Source: Eikenella exigua (lineage in GTDB: Bacteria > Pseudomonadota > Gammaproteobacteria > Burkholderiales > Neisseriaceae). From it: a stretch of 64,000 nucleotides of DNA. Location of the stretch: assembly GCF_008805035.1 (NCBI RefSeq), contig NZ_CP038018.1, positions 1,488,001 through 1,552,000 on the forward strand. Direction: 5' to 3'. The notes beneath the pieces were generated by a model that saw nothing but the letters and a program-made list of their open reading frames with translations, was not told the origin of the DNA and searched no databases. Below are positions 57,599 to 64,000 of this stretch, in pieces (the first letter of the stretch is position 1; each line of letters opens with the position of its first letter). Both the position numbers and the translations under genes were made by a program.

Positions 57599-58501
57599 AT
57601 GAAACCTCAAAAACGCCCCCTCGACGGCGTCCTCCTGCTCGACAAAGCCACCGGCCTATCCAGCAACAGCGCCCTCCAGCAAGCCCGCCGCCTCTACCAT
57701 GCCGAAAAAGCCGGCCACACCGGCGTGCTCGATCCGCTGGCCACCGGCCTGCTCCCCGTTTGCTTCGGCCAAGCCACCAAATTCGCCCAATACCTGCTCG
57801 ATGCCGACAAAGCCTACATCGCCACCCTCCGCCTCGGCCAGTCCACCGACACCGGCGATGCCGAAGGCAGCATCATCGCCACCAGCCACACCGAAATCAG
57901 CCAAACCGATTTTCAGGTAGCCTGCCGCCAGCACCTCGGCGCACAACAGCAGCTGCCCCCCATGTATTCCGCCCTCAAGCACCAAGGCAAACCCCTATAC
58001 CAATATGCCCGCCAAGGCATCGATATCCAACGCCAGCCCCGCAACATCTACATCCACGCCATCCAAATCCTCCGCTTCCAATTCCCCGAAGCCCAAATCA
58101 GCGTGCAATGCAGCAAAGGCACCTACATCCGCACCCTCGCCGAAGATATTGCTAAAAGCATCCACACCCTAGCCCACCTCACCGCCCTGCGCCGCACCGC
58201 CACCGCCGGCTTCCAAATCGAACACAGCCACAGCATCGAAAGCCTTACCGCGCTCACGGAGGAGCAGCGCGATGCCTTACTGTTGCCCTGCGATACATTG
58301 GTGCAACATCTGCCGCAGCACACCGCCAGCGAACAAACCATTCGCGCCCTGCGCTTCGGCCAAACCCCTGCCGCCCCACTGGAGCTGCCGGAAAACACCC
58401 CCCTGCGCATCTACGCCGCCAACGGCGAATTCATCGGCCTCGTCACCAGTCAGCAAGGCTACCTGAAAGCCCTGCGCCTGATGAGCACACAAGCCAACTA
58501 A
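57599..58501 (+). CDS. truB: tRNA pseudouridine-55 synthase
   Basis: Makes pseudouridine 55 in the T loop of tRNAs. Length 300 residues. Blocks: RPLDGVLLLDKATGLSSNSA, KAGHTGVLDPLATGLLPVCF with the catalytic Asp45, DKAYIATLRLGQSTDTGDAE, PPMYSALKHQGKPLYQYAR and CSKGTYIRTLAEDIA. The C-terminus holds the short PUA-like end (PLRIYAANGEFIGLV). Two uptake sequences are read in frame (FQVAC and GYLKA). Confidence 0.97.
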   Translation: MKPQKRPLDGVLLLDKATGLSSNSALQQARRLYHAEKAGHTGVLDPLATGLLPVCFGQATKFAQYLLDADKAYIATLRLGQSTDTGDAEGSIIATSHTEISQTDFQVACRQHLGAQQQLPPMYSALKHQGKPLYQYARQGIDIQRQPRNIYIHAIQILRFQFPEAQISVQCSKGTYIRTLAEDIAKSIHTLAHLTALRRTATAGFQIEHSHSIESLTALTEEQRDALLLPCDTLVQHLPQHTASEQTIRALRFGQTPAAPLELPENTPLRIYAANGEFIGLVTSQQGYLKALRLMSTQAN

Positions 58502-58502
58502 A

Positions 58503-59191
58503 TTGGGTAACCCCAACAATCCGATCAATCCCGACGACCCCAATCCGGGTGGCGGCAATCCCCCGCCCCCTCCCGCTAATCAGCGTACCGGCAAGGCCAT
58601 CACCCTGTCATCTAACGGCTATCAGCGCATCAGCGAGCAGGCTCTGTCCTTTACCCAACAAAACTTTGGCGTTCTGAAGGTAGATGGTCAAGAGCTGAAC
58701 ATTATCCCTCCCAATATAGTTGCCGGCGGTCTGCTCAATATGCAAGCACGAAACACCGCACGCGTAGGGCAAGTGATGACGCAATCCAGCTATGGCTACG
58801 TCCGTGAAGGAACTGATGCTCAGGGTTATATGTTTTCGCAAGGTATCGTGACATCAGCCAACGATATGCCTAATAGCGGTACATTTAACTATTCCGATTA
58901 TGCCGTTCACGCCCCAATGTCCAATCAACCCAACGCTCGGATTGAAACCGGTGCAGCCAACTTCAATGTTGATTTCGGCAATCACACTATCAGCGGCACA
59001 CTTACTCCCGCCAACAACGCGACCGTTGTATTGGATAACGCATTTCCGGCAACAGCTTTAGCGGCACGGCCAACTCTGGCGCGAAATTCAGCGGCTACTT
59101 CTATGGCGGCCATGCCGACGAGATGGGCGGCACCTACCAAAAACAAGGTGAGTACACCGGCGCTTTCGGCACACGGAGAATCACTCCTTAA
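58503..59191 (+). pseudogene. TbpB-like / Slam-type surface lipoprotein, truncated and frameshifted
   Basis: Directly after the truB stop the frame reads GNPNNPINPDDPNPGGGNPP, the Pro/Asn/Gly linker that normally follows a lipobox Cys, but no start, signal peptide or Cys precedes it. The domain (ITLSSNGYQRISEQALSFTQ, DFGNHTISGTLTPANNATVV) is a small TbpB_B_D-type barrel. At about 59040 the frame shifts; the proper end reads ISGNSFSGTANSGAKFSGYF, YGGHADEMGGTYQKQGEYTG and AFGTRRITP, to the stop at 59189-59191. Two lesions, so no surface protein is expected. Intact relatives bind host proteins or heme at the cell surface. Confidence 0.7.
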
Positions 59192-59244
59192 TCAATTTAG
59201 CTGAACCGCTTTTGCTGTGCAATTAAGCAAAGCAGCAACACAAC

Positions 59245-59298
59245 AGGCTACCTGAAACTTTAGCTTCACAGAAACTGTGTAGCATTTTCAGGTAGCCT
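59245..59298. repeat. Long DUS-bounded element, copy B
   Basis: AGGCTACCTGAA at 59245-59256, core TTTAGCTTCACAGAAACTG, and TTCAGGTAGCCT at 59287-59298. Closely related to the element at 19691-19747. Lies between the surface-lipoprotein pseudogene and the convergent ygfZ. Confidence 0.65.
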
Positions 59299-59335
59299 GT
59301 TTCTTAATTGCACTTCAGCCAGGCAGGCGGCTATC

Positions 59336-60193
59336 TCATCCCGCCGCTTCCGTCTCAAACAACAACTTTAGCGTTTGCAAAGCCTGCCCGCCGGCCTGCA
59401 AGTCCTTGCCTGCCGCGCCGTGTTTGATTACCACCAGCAACACAAAAGCCCCGTCGTGTGCCGTACTGTTAATAACAATGCCCACTTCCTCACCATCGGC
59501 TTCCACCTTGCTGCCCACGGCTACAGGCTGGGCGCTGCGGCACACCGCCATACCACGCCGCACCTGGCCGCGATATTGCGCACGGGCGATAATTTCCTGC
59601 CCCGGATAGCAGCCTTTTTTGAAATGCACGCCGCCGAGCAGGTGCTGATTCAACATTTGCGCCACACAGCTTTCCACAGTGGGCCGTGAAATCCACGGCC
59701 GCCCCTGCAAAATTTCGGCGGCCTGCCAGGCTTCGGCAGCGGCAGGGCGGTCGGCATCGGGCAGCGGCGCAGGGCTGAGCACAATGCGGTTACCGCCGGC
59801 CAAAGCCAGCGTAATCAGACCATTATCATCTTCTTCGGCAGCAAACTTGAGCGCGGCGGCATCTGTGCCCGTATCCGCACCGCTTTGGCCGTACACCTGC
59901 CAGGCACTGTCGGTGTGGAACAACGTTTTGCTGCGTAGCACAAACATCCGCAGCCGCTTTATCGTGGCTTCCAGCAAATCCGCCGCCATCACCAGCAGGA
60001 AACGGTCGGCACGGCGCAACACCAGCATATTGGCCAGCACCCGCCCGCGCGGCGAATTGTAGGTGGTGAAACAAGCCTCGCCCGGCTGCAAATCCAAAAT
60101 ATGGTTGGAAAGCTGGCTGTGCAGAAATTCGGCGGCATCCACGCCGCTCACTTCCGCCACGCCGAAAAAGGGCAGTTTGCAAAGTGTGTGCAT
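59336..60193 (-). CDS. ygfZ: Folate-binding protein YgfZ (Fe-S cluster maintenance)
   Basis: Tetrahydrofolate-dependent factor for assembly or repair of some Fe-S enzymes, related to GcvT. Length 285 residues. VSGVDAAEFLHSQLSNHIL at the N-terminus, CFTTYNSPRGRVLANMLVLR in the middle, and the hallmark FKKGCYPGQEIIARAQYRGQ with the conserved Cys in K-G-C-Y-x-G-Q. The start at 60193 (MHTLCKLPFF) has AGGAGAA upstream at 60200-60206. Confidence 0.93.
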   Translation of the reverse strand: MHTLCKLPFFGVAEVSGVDAAEFLHSQLSNHILDLQPGEACFTTYNSPRGRVLANMLVLRRADRFLLVMAADLLEATIKRLRMFVLRSKTLFHTDSAWQVYGQSGADTGTDAAALKFAAEEDDNGLITLALAGGNRIVLSPAPLPDADRPAAAEAWQAAEILQGRPWISRPTVESCVAQMLNQHLLGGVHFKKGCYPGQEIIARAQYRGQVRRGMAVCRSAQPVAVGSKVEADGEEVGIVINSTAHDGAFVLLVVIKHGAAGKDLQAGGQALQTLKLLFETEAAG

Positions 60194-60309
60194 GGTTTTC
60201 TCCTGTATTTTCGTGAATTAAATTTAAACCGATACTGCGTTAACCCGCCATCACTATCTGCGGCCAGCCTTACTCCGATTTAAATCTGAATTCACGACAC
60301 CTAATTTAG

Positions 60310-60561
60310 TCAGTAGTTCTTCTCACCAAAAAAGGCATAAGTTGCATAATGGAACAGCTCGCTTTGTGCGCTGTCGGAATATTCCAGCCGCGCCAGTTCA
60401 TCATCAAACCCCGCGCGCACTGCCTCCAACACATCTTGCGCCATATCCGGCGGCAGGCTGCGCAGCAGGCTTTTCAACGCGCTGCCCAACACTAGGTTTT
60501 GCACGCGCAAAGCCTCGTAGCTTTCTTCCAAATAGCTGATTCTCTGATTGATTTCTTCCAT
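60310..60561 (-). CDS. Small conserved protein, function unknown
   Basis: An 83-residue, mostly helical cytoplasmic protein. The N-terminal heptad pattern (INQRISYLEESYEALRVQNL) suggests a coiled coil; then LKSLLRSLPPDMAQDVLEAV and an aromatic tail (LFHYATYAFFGEKNY). AGGAAG stands upstream of the ATG. It lies 117 bases upstream of ygfZ on the same strand. I cannot name the family. Confidence 0.6.
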   Translation of the reverse strand: MEEINQRISYLEESYEALRVQNLVLGSALKSLLRSLPPDMAQDVLEAVRAGFDDELARLEYSDSAQSELFHYATYAFFGEKNY

Positions 60562-60688
60562 AACATTCTTCCTTTCCGCCCTAGGCCACGCTGCCAGGCA
60601 ACGGGGCGGATTATAAGCTCAAGCCCGGCGATTGGACAGCCGCCACCCACAGAAGCATATTTTATGAAATAATATCGTCTGTTACGTT

Positions 60689-60728
60689 TTCAGGTAGCCT
60701 CATGGCAAGCAATCAAAGGCTACCTAAA
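60689..60728. repeat. Inverted eikDUS pair (one mismatch)
   Basis: TTCAGGTAGCCT at 60689-60700 and AGGCTACCTAAA at 60717-60728, between two divergent genes, so not in a terminator position for either. Confidence 0.55.
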
Positions 60729-60769
60729 ACGGTTAATACATAAACTAACCACTCCTCGAAAAAACCACC

Positions 60770-61735
60770 ATGACCCAAGCGCAAGACAATTTGGTTTTCA
60801 CCCTCAACGACAACACCTCCACCCCGCAATCCGCTGCAGCAGACACCGAAGATTGGGAAAAAGACCTAGAGCGTCTGCAACAAAAACGCCGCCATCTGGC
60901 CAAACAGGCACAACAACCGCCCGCCGCCCAATCCAACCGCCTCCCTTCTGCCGCCCTCCTATACGACACCTTGGTTGCCGAAGCCAACCCAACGCCCGCG
61001 TCTACCGCAGAAATCCGCCCCGCGCATATCCACACCCCATCACCCGTTGCTGGAACCGCCGCACAGCCCACCAGCTCCGGCGTACGCCCCAGCGCACTCC
61101 GCGACAGCCTCCACCGCCGCCTGAATCTGGACGAACAAAAACAGGCCTATCAAGCCTATCTCCAGCATTGGCAGCAACAGCACAACCTGCAAACCGCCAG
61201 CTCCGAAGCCGAGCTAAACAACCCGCAAATCCTGTTTCAAGAAGACTGGCTGGCCGCCCAACATTCCCTGCGCGTCGGCCGTGACGAGCCCGTAATCGAG
61301 CAGGCCACCGTTTGGTTGGGCGGCGCACAGCCCACGGTAACGCCAGATCAAGACGTAGCCGAACAAATCGAAGCCGCCGCCGAGGCTGCCGCACAGCCCG
61401 AATACGATGCCCAAGCCGAGCCCGGCACCGCTGCGCTGGCCGCTGCTGCCGAAAAAGTGGTGCTGCTCAACGCCTACACCCTGCCCGGCAATCTGCAACA
61501 CAAAATCCTCTGCCTAAGCGAGCAAGTCCTGCTCGAACGCCTGGCCGAAAAATTGCGCCCGCATCTGGCCGATGCCGTATCCGGCATGGTGAAAACCGCG
61601 TTGCAGCGGCAAACCGCGCTGATGGTGCAGAATATGCAGCAGGCCTTCTTAGACGAAGTGCCCCGCCTGGTGGACGACGTATTGGCCTACAACCTCGCCC
61701 GCGCCCTGGCTGCCGTGAAAAAAGAGCAGCTATAA
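60770..61735 (+). CDS. Ala/Gln-rich hypothetical protein
   Basis: A 321-residue soluble protein with no signal or membrane segment. The N-terminal 80 residues are disordered-looking and charged (EDWEKDLERLQQKRRHLAKQ). The middle carries an amphipathic helix (RDSLHRRLNLDEQKQAYQAY), then an Ala/Glu-rich linker. The conserved-looking end is helical (LSEQVLLERLAEKLRPHLAD, MVQNMQQAFLDEVPRLVDDV, LAYNLARALAAVKKEQL). Function unknown; the layout resembles a scaffold or pole-associated protein. Followed by an eikDUS hairpin. Confidence 0.6.
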   Translation: MTQAQDNLVFTLNDNTSTPQSAAADTEDWEKDLERLQQKRRHLAKQAQQPPAAQSNRLPSAALLYDTLVAEANPTPASTAEIRPAHIHTPSPVAGTAAQPTSSGVRPSALRDSLHRRLNLDEQKQAYQAYLQHWQQQHNLQTASSEAELNNPQILFQEDWLAAQHSLRVGRDEPVIEQATVWLGGAQPTVTPDQDVAEQIEAAAEAAAQPEYDAQAEPGTAALAAAAEKVVLLNAYTLPGNLQHKILCLSEQVLLERLAEKLRPHLADAVSGMVKTALQRQTALMVQNMQQAFLDEVPRLVDDVLAYNLARALAAVKKEQL

Positions 61736-61754
61736 CAGCCAACCCCCCGAATCA

Positions 61755-61793
61755 AGGCTACCTGAAAATCCCCGCCGATTTTCAGGTAGCCTT
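61755..61793 (+). terminator. Inverted eikDUS pair
   Basis: AGGCTACCTGAA at 61755-61766 and TTCAGGTAGCCT at 61781-61792, followed by TTT. It ends the upstream gene. Confidence 0.6.
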
Positions 61794-61862
61794 TGCCATT
61801 TTGCGCCGCCTCGATGCCTCCGCATTCATATCATTTCAACAATTCATTGTATTCACGATAAA

Positions 61863-61908
61863 TTTTAGCAAAGTAAATTCCTTCTATTTACGTAAAAAAC
61901 TGCTAAAA
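61863..61908. promoter_or_regulatory. Imperfect inverted repeat upstream of the DASS transporter
   Basis: TTTTAGCA (61863-61870) pairs with TGCTAAAA (61901-61908), and AGTAAAT with ATTTACG inside it. AT-rich and about 60 bases before the transporter start. Possible operator or mRNA hairpin; no regulator can be assigned. Confidence 0.35.
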
Positions 61909-61966
61909 TGCGCTAGACAATTCATTGGTTGCAGTACTTTCATCAACTTGAGTTAAGGAGTAGGAA

Positions 61967-63469
61967 ATGGACAACAAACTCGGGTTTAAACCCATACCAA
62001 TGGCGGTGGCCGTGGCGCTGACGCTGTTGATTTGGTTTGTCATTCCCGTACCGCAGGGCGTTACCCCCAATGCCTGGCATCTGCTGGCGCTGTTTGTGGG
62101 CGTAATTGCCGCCATCATCGGCAAAGCCATGCCCATCGGCGCGCTATCGATTCTCGCCATTATGCTGGTGGCCATTACCAAGGTAACCGTGCCCGAGCTT
62201 GATCCCGAAGGCAACCCGATCAAAAACCCGGCCACCGTGGCCATTAAAGATGCGTTGAGCTCCTTCGGCGACCCGCTGATTTGGCTCATCGGTATTTCCA
62301 TCATGATTTCGCGCGGCATCCTGAAAACCGGGCTGGGCGCACGTATCGGCTACTACTTTATCTCCTTATTCGGCAAGAAAACGCTGGGCATCGGCTACAG
62401 CCTGGCCATTTCCGAGCTGATTCTCGCTCCGGTAACGCCCAGTAATACTGCGCGCGGCGGCGGCATCATCCACCCGATTATGAAATCTATTGCGGGCAGC
62501 TTCGATTCCGACCCGGAAAAAGGCACGCAAAGCCGCATCGGCAAATACTTGGCCTTGGTAAACTACCACAGCAACCCGATTACCTCCGCCATGTTCATCA
62601 CCGCCACCGCGCCCAACCCGCTGATCGTGGATCTGATTGCTAAAGCCACCAACTCCGATATCCATCTGAGCTGGGGCACTTGGGCTGTTGCTATGCTTGT
62701 GCCCGGTTTGGCAGCCATGTTCCTGATGCCGCTGGTGCTGTATTTCTTCTTCCCGCCCGAAATCAAGGAAACCCCGAACGCTTCTCAGTTTGCCAAAGAC
62801 AAGCTGCAAGAACTGGGCCCGATGAACCGCGGCGAAAAAATCATGTTGGGCATTTTTGCCATCCTGCTGCTGCTGTGGGCAGGCATTCCGGCCATGATTT
62901 TCGGCAAAGCCTACGCCGTCAACCCCACCACCACCGCCTTCCTCGGCCTCTCCCTGCTGCTGCTCAGCGGTGTGCTTACCTGGCAGGATGTCCTGACTGA
63001 AAAAGGCGCGTGGGACACCGTTACCTGGTTCTCCGCCCTGGTGATGATGGCCACCTTCCTCAACAAGCTCGGCCTGATTGCCTGGCTCTCCAAACTCTTG
63101 GAAAGCGGCATCGGCGGCATGGGCATGGGCTGGGTTGGCGCGGTAACCCTGCTGCTTCTGGCCTATATGTATGCTCACTACATCTTCGCCAGCACCACCG
63201 CCCACATCACCGCCATGCTCAGCGCCTTCTATGCCGCCGGCCTGGCCCTGGGCGCGCCTCCCATGCTCTACGCCCTGCTGCTGGCTTCCTCTTCCAGCAT
63301 CATGATGACCCTTACCCACTACGCCACCGGCACCTCTCCCGTGATCTTCGGTTCCGGCTACACCACCTTGGGCGAATGGTGGAAAGCAGGCTTCATCATG
63401 AGCGTGGTCAACCTCACCGTCTTCGTGATTATCGGCGGTGTTTGGTGGAAAGTGAGGGGTTACTGGTAA
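61967..63469 (+). CDS. DASS/SLC13-family dicarboxylate transporter
   Basis: Inner-membrane anion:Na+ symporter or antiporter, 500 residues with about 12 hydrophobic segments, for C4-dicarboxylates, 2-oxoglutarate or citrate. Typical: MAVAVALTLLIWFVIPVPQG, PLIWLIGISIMISRGILKTG, the SNT-type binding motif as APVTPSNTARGGGI, LVNYHSNPITSAMFITATAP, HYIFASTTAHITAMLSAFYA, SSSIMMTLTHYATGTSP and FGSGYTTLGEWWKAGFIMS. This matches the plant-chloroplast-like DiT1/CitT branch. GGAGTAGG lies just before the ATG. The exact substrate is not determinable. Confidence 0.92.
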   Translation: MDNKLGFKPIPMAVAVALTLLIWFVIPVPQGVTPNAWHLLALFVGVIAAIIGKAMPIGALSILAIMLVAITKVTVPELDPEGNPIKNPATVAIKDALSSFGDPLIWLIGISIMISRGILKTGLGARIGYYFISLFGKKTLGIGYSLAISELILAPVTPSNTARGGGIIHPIMKSIAGSFDSDPEKGTQSRIGKYLALVNYHSNPITSAMFITATAPNPLIVDLIAKATNSDIHLSWGTWAVAMLVPGLAAMFLMPLVLYFFFPPEIKETPNASQFAKDKLQELGPMNRGEKIMLGIFAILLLLWAGIPAMIFGKAYAVNPTTTAFLGLSLLLLSGVLTWQDVLTEKGAWDTVTWFSALVMMATFLNKLGLIAWLSKLLESGIGGMGMGWVGAVTLLLLAYMYAHYIFASTTAHITAMLSAFYAAGLALGAPPMLYALLLASSSSIMMTLTHYATGTSPVIFGSGYTTLGEWWKAGFIMSVVNLTVFVIIGGVWWKVRGYW

Positions 63470-63508
63470 ACCCCAAGCTTTACACCGGCCACGTTGAAGC
63501 ATAACGAA

Positions 63509-63536
63509 AGGCTACCTGACAGTTTCAGGTAGCCTT
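63509..63536 (+). terminator. Tight inverted eikDUS pair after the transporter
   Basis: AGGCTACCTGAC at 63509-63520 and TTCAGGTAGCCT at 63524-63535, then TTTT. A strong hairpin with a 3-base loop. Confidence 0.65.
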
Positions 63537-63626
63537 TTTATTGTTTGCCACACACAAAGCAGATCAATATGGCTGTACAAACAGCAAACTTGAGCACTTT
63601 GCATTTCAGATAACCCGTGCCGCCAC

Positions 63627-63768
63627 AGGCTACCTGAAAAAAACCACACCGATTTTTCAGGTAGCCTCCACTTACAGCAAATGGGCAAAACCCGTTCACG
63701 GCAAAATGGATTGCACCGATCAAATTAAAAGCTACCTGAAACCGATTCAACAGGTTTTCAGGTAGCCT
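63627..63768. repeat. Two further inverted eikDUS pairs
   Basis: AGGCTACCTGAA at 63627-63638 with TTCAGGTAGCCT at 63656-63667, and AGCTACCTGAA at 63730-63740 with TTCAGGTAGCCT at 63757-63768. The second pair is just past the ispA stop on the minus strand and may terminate it. No gene between 63470 and 63792. Confidence 0.6.
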
Positions 63769-63792
63769 TTCCCTTTTTCGGCCAGCAACCCA

Positions 63793-64000
63793 TCAGTTCC
63801 GCCGTTCGGTGACAAAGGCGGCCAGTTGGCGCAGACGGTCGGCACGGGCATCGAAGCCGGACAAGGCCTGCTGCGCTTCGGCCACGAGCCGTTCGGCATA
63901 GTCGCGGGCGGTGTTCAGCCCCATGAGTTTGACATAAGTGGGTTTGTCGGCTTCTTGGTCTTTGCCGGCGGTTTTGCCCAATGTGGTAGTGTCGGCTTCG
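63793..64000 (-). CDS. ispA: Farnesyl/geranyl diphosphate synthase, C-terminal part (cut by window edge)
   Basis: The last 68 or so codons of a trans-prenyltransferase that builds C15 isoprenoid diphosphate. EADTTTLGKTAGKDQEADKP continues into TYVKLMGLNTARDYAERLVA and a helical tail (DARADRLRQLAAFVTERRN). The block LGKTAGKD-x5-TY is diagnostic for IspA-type enzymes (the conserved Lys and Tyr near the active site). The aspartate-rich motifs lie outside the window. Confidence 0.85.
   Translation of the reverse strand, partial: EADTTTLGKTAGKDQEADKPTYVKLMGLNTARDYAERLVAEAQQALSGFDARADRLRQLAAFVTERRN

Overview
The window reads as a betaproteobacterial chromosome of the family Neisseriaceae, most likely genus Eikenella. 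The strongest taxonomic signal is the 12-mer AGGCTACCTGAA and its reverse complement, which recur dozens of times, often as inverted pairs behind genes. This is the dialect of the Neisseriaceae DNA uptake sequence described for Eikenella (AG-eikDUS). An MltA/GNA33-type transglycosylase, an ECF sigma/MseR-like pair, a TbpB-like surface lipoprotein and a 16S-Ile-Ala-23S-5S rRNA operon fit the same family. GC content is high, so most long antisense reading frames are shadows.

Layout. 1-1171: ABC-2 exporter (permease cut by the window edge, plus ATPase). 1345-2518: a 2,3-butanediol dehydrogenase pseudogene. 2485-7075: aroA, recN and ftsY on the minus strand. 7203-11432: a tight five-gene minus-strand operon with two roadblock-type proteins, an MglA-like small GTPase, a receiver-like protein and a membrane-anchored FimV/TPR-like protein. 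11655-19654: mltA, mutS, a lipoprotein, a phosphoribosyltransferase and pta. 19772-20575: an outer-membrane beta-barrel protein.

20844-36301 is a minus-strand surface-glycan locus. It carries every enzyme needed to make CMP-pseudaminic acid from UDP-GlcNAc: PseB, PseC, a PseG-PseH fusion, PseI and PseF. It also carries a flippase, a GT52 (Lst-like) transferase, a GT14 branching-type transferase, a GT2 transferase, a polyprenyl-phosphate sugar transferase and GalE. The locus is a patchwork, interrupted by a nitroreductase, a phosphatase pseudogene, a small secreted protein and a lipoprotein. PseF, PseG and the GT52 protein each hold an in-frame insert related to DUS-containing repeats.

36471-44353: a broken RBBP9-like hydrolase, rplM-rpsI, a degraded integrative element at tRNA-Phe (truncated integrase fused in sequence to a primase-type DUF927 tail, with G-rich iteron-like repeats), the sigma/anti-sigma pair, a HIT protein and uvrD. 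44459-50094: a complete rRNA operon on the minus strand. Its 23S gene has a 90-nt intervening sequence with a perfect 17-bp stem in helix 45, so mature 23S rRNA is probably fragmented. 50161-56210: rplU-rpmA, pdxA and a six-gene mla lipid-transport operon that includes mlaA. 56322-64000: small conserved proteins, a thioesterase, a TlpA pseudogene, truB, a decayed TbpB-like lipoprotein, ygfZ, a DASS transporter and the 3' end of ispA.

Most genes are housekeeping. The accessory interest lies in the pseudaminic-acid locus, the GTPase/roadblock operon, the 23S intervening sequence, the DUS-derived structures and a high load of recent pseudogenes.
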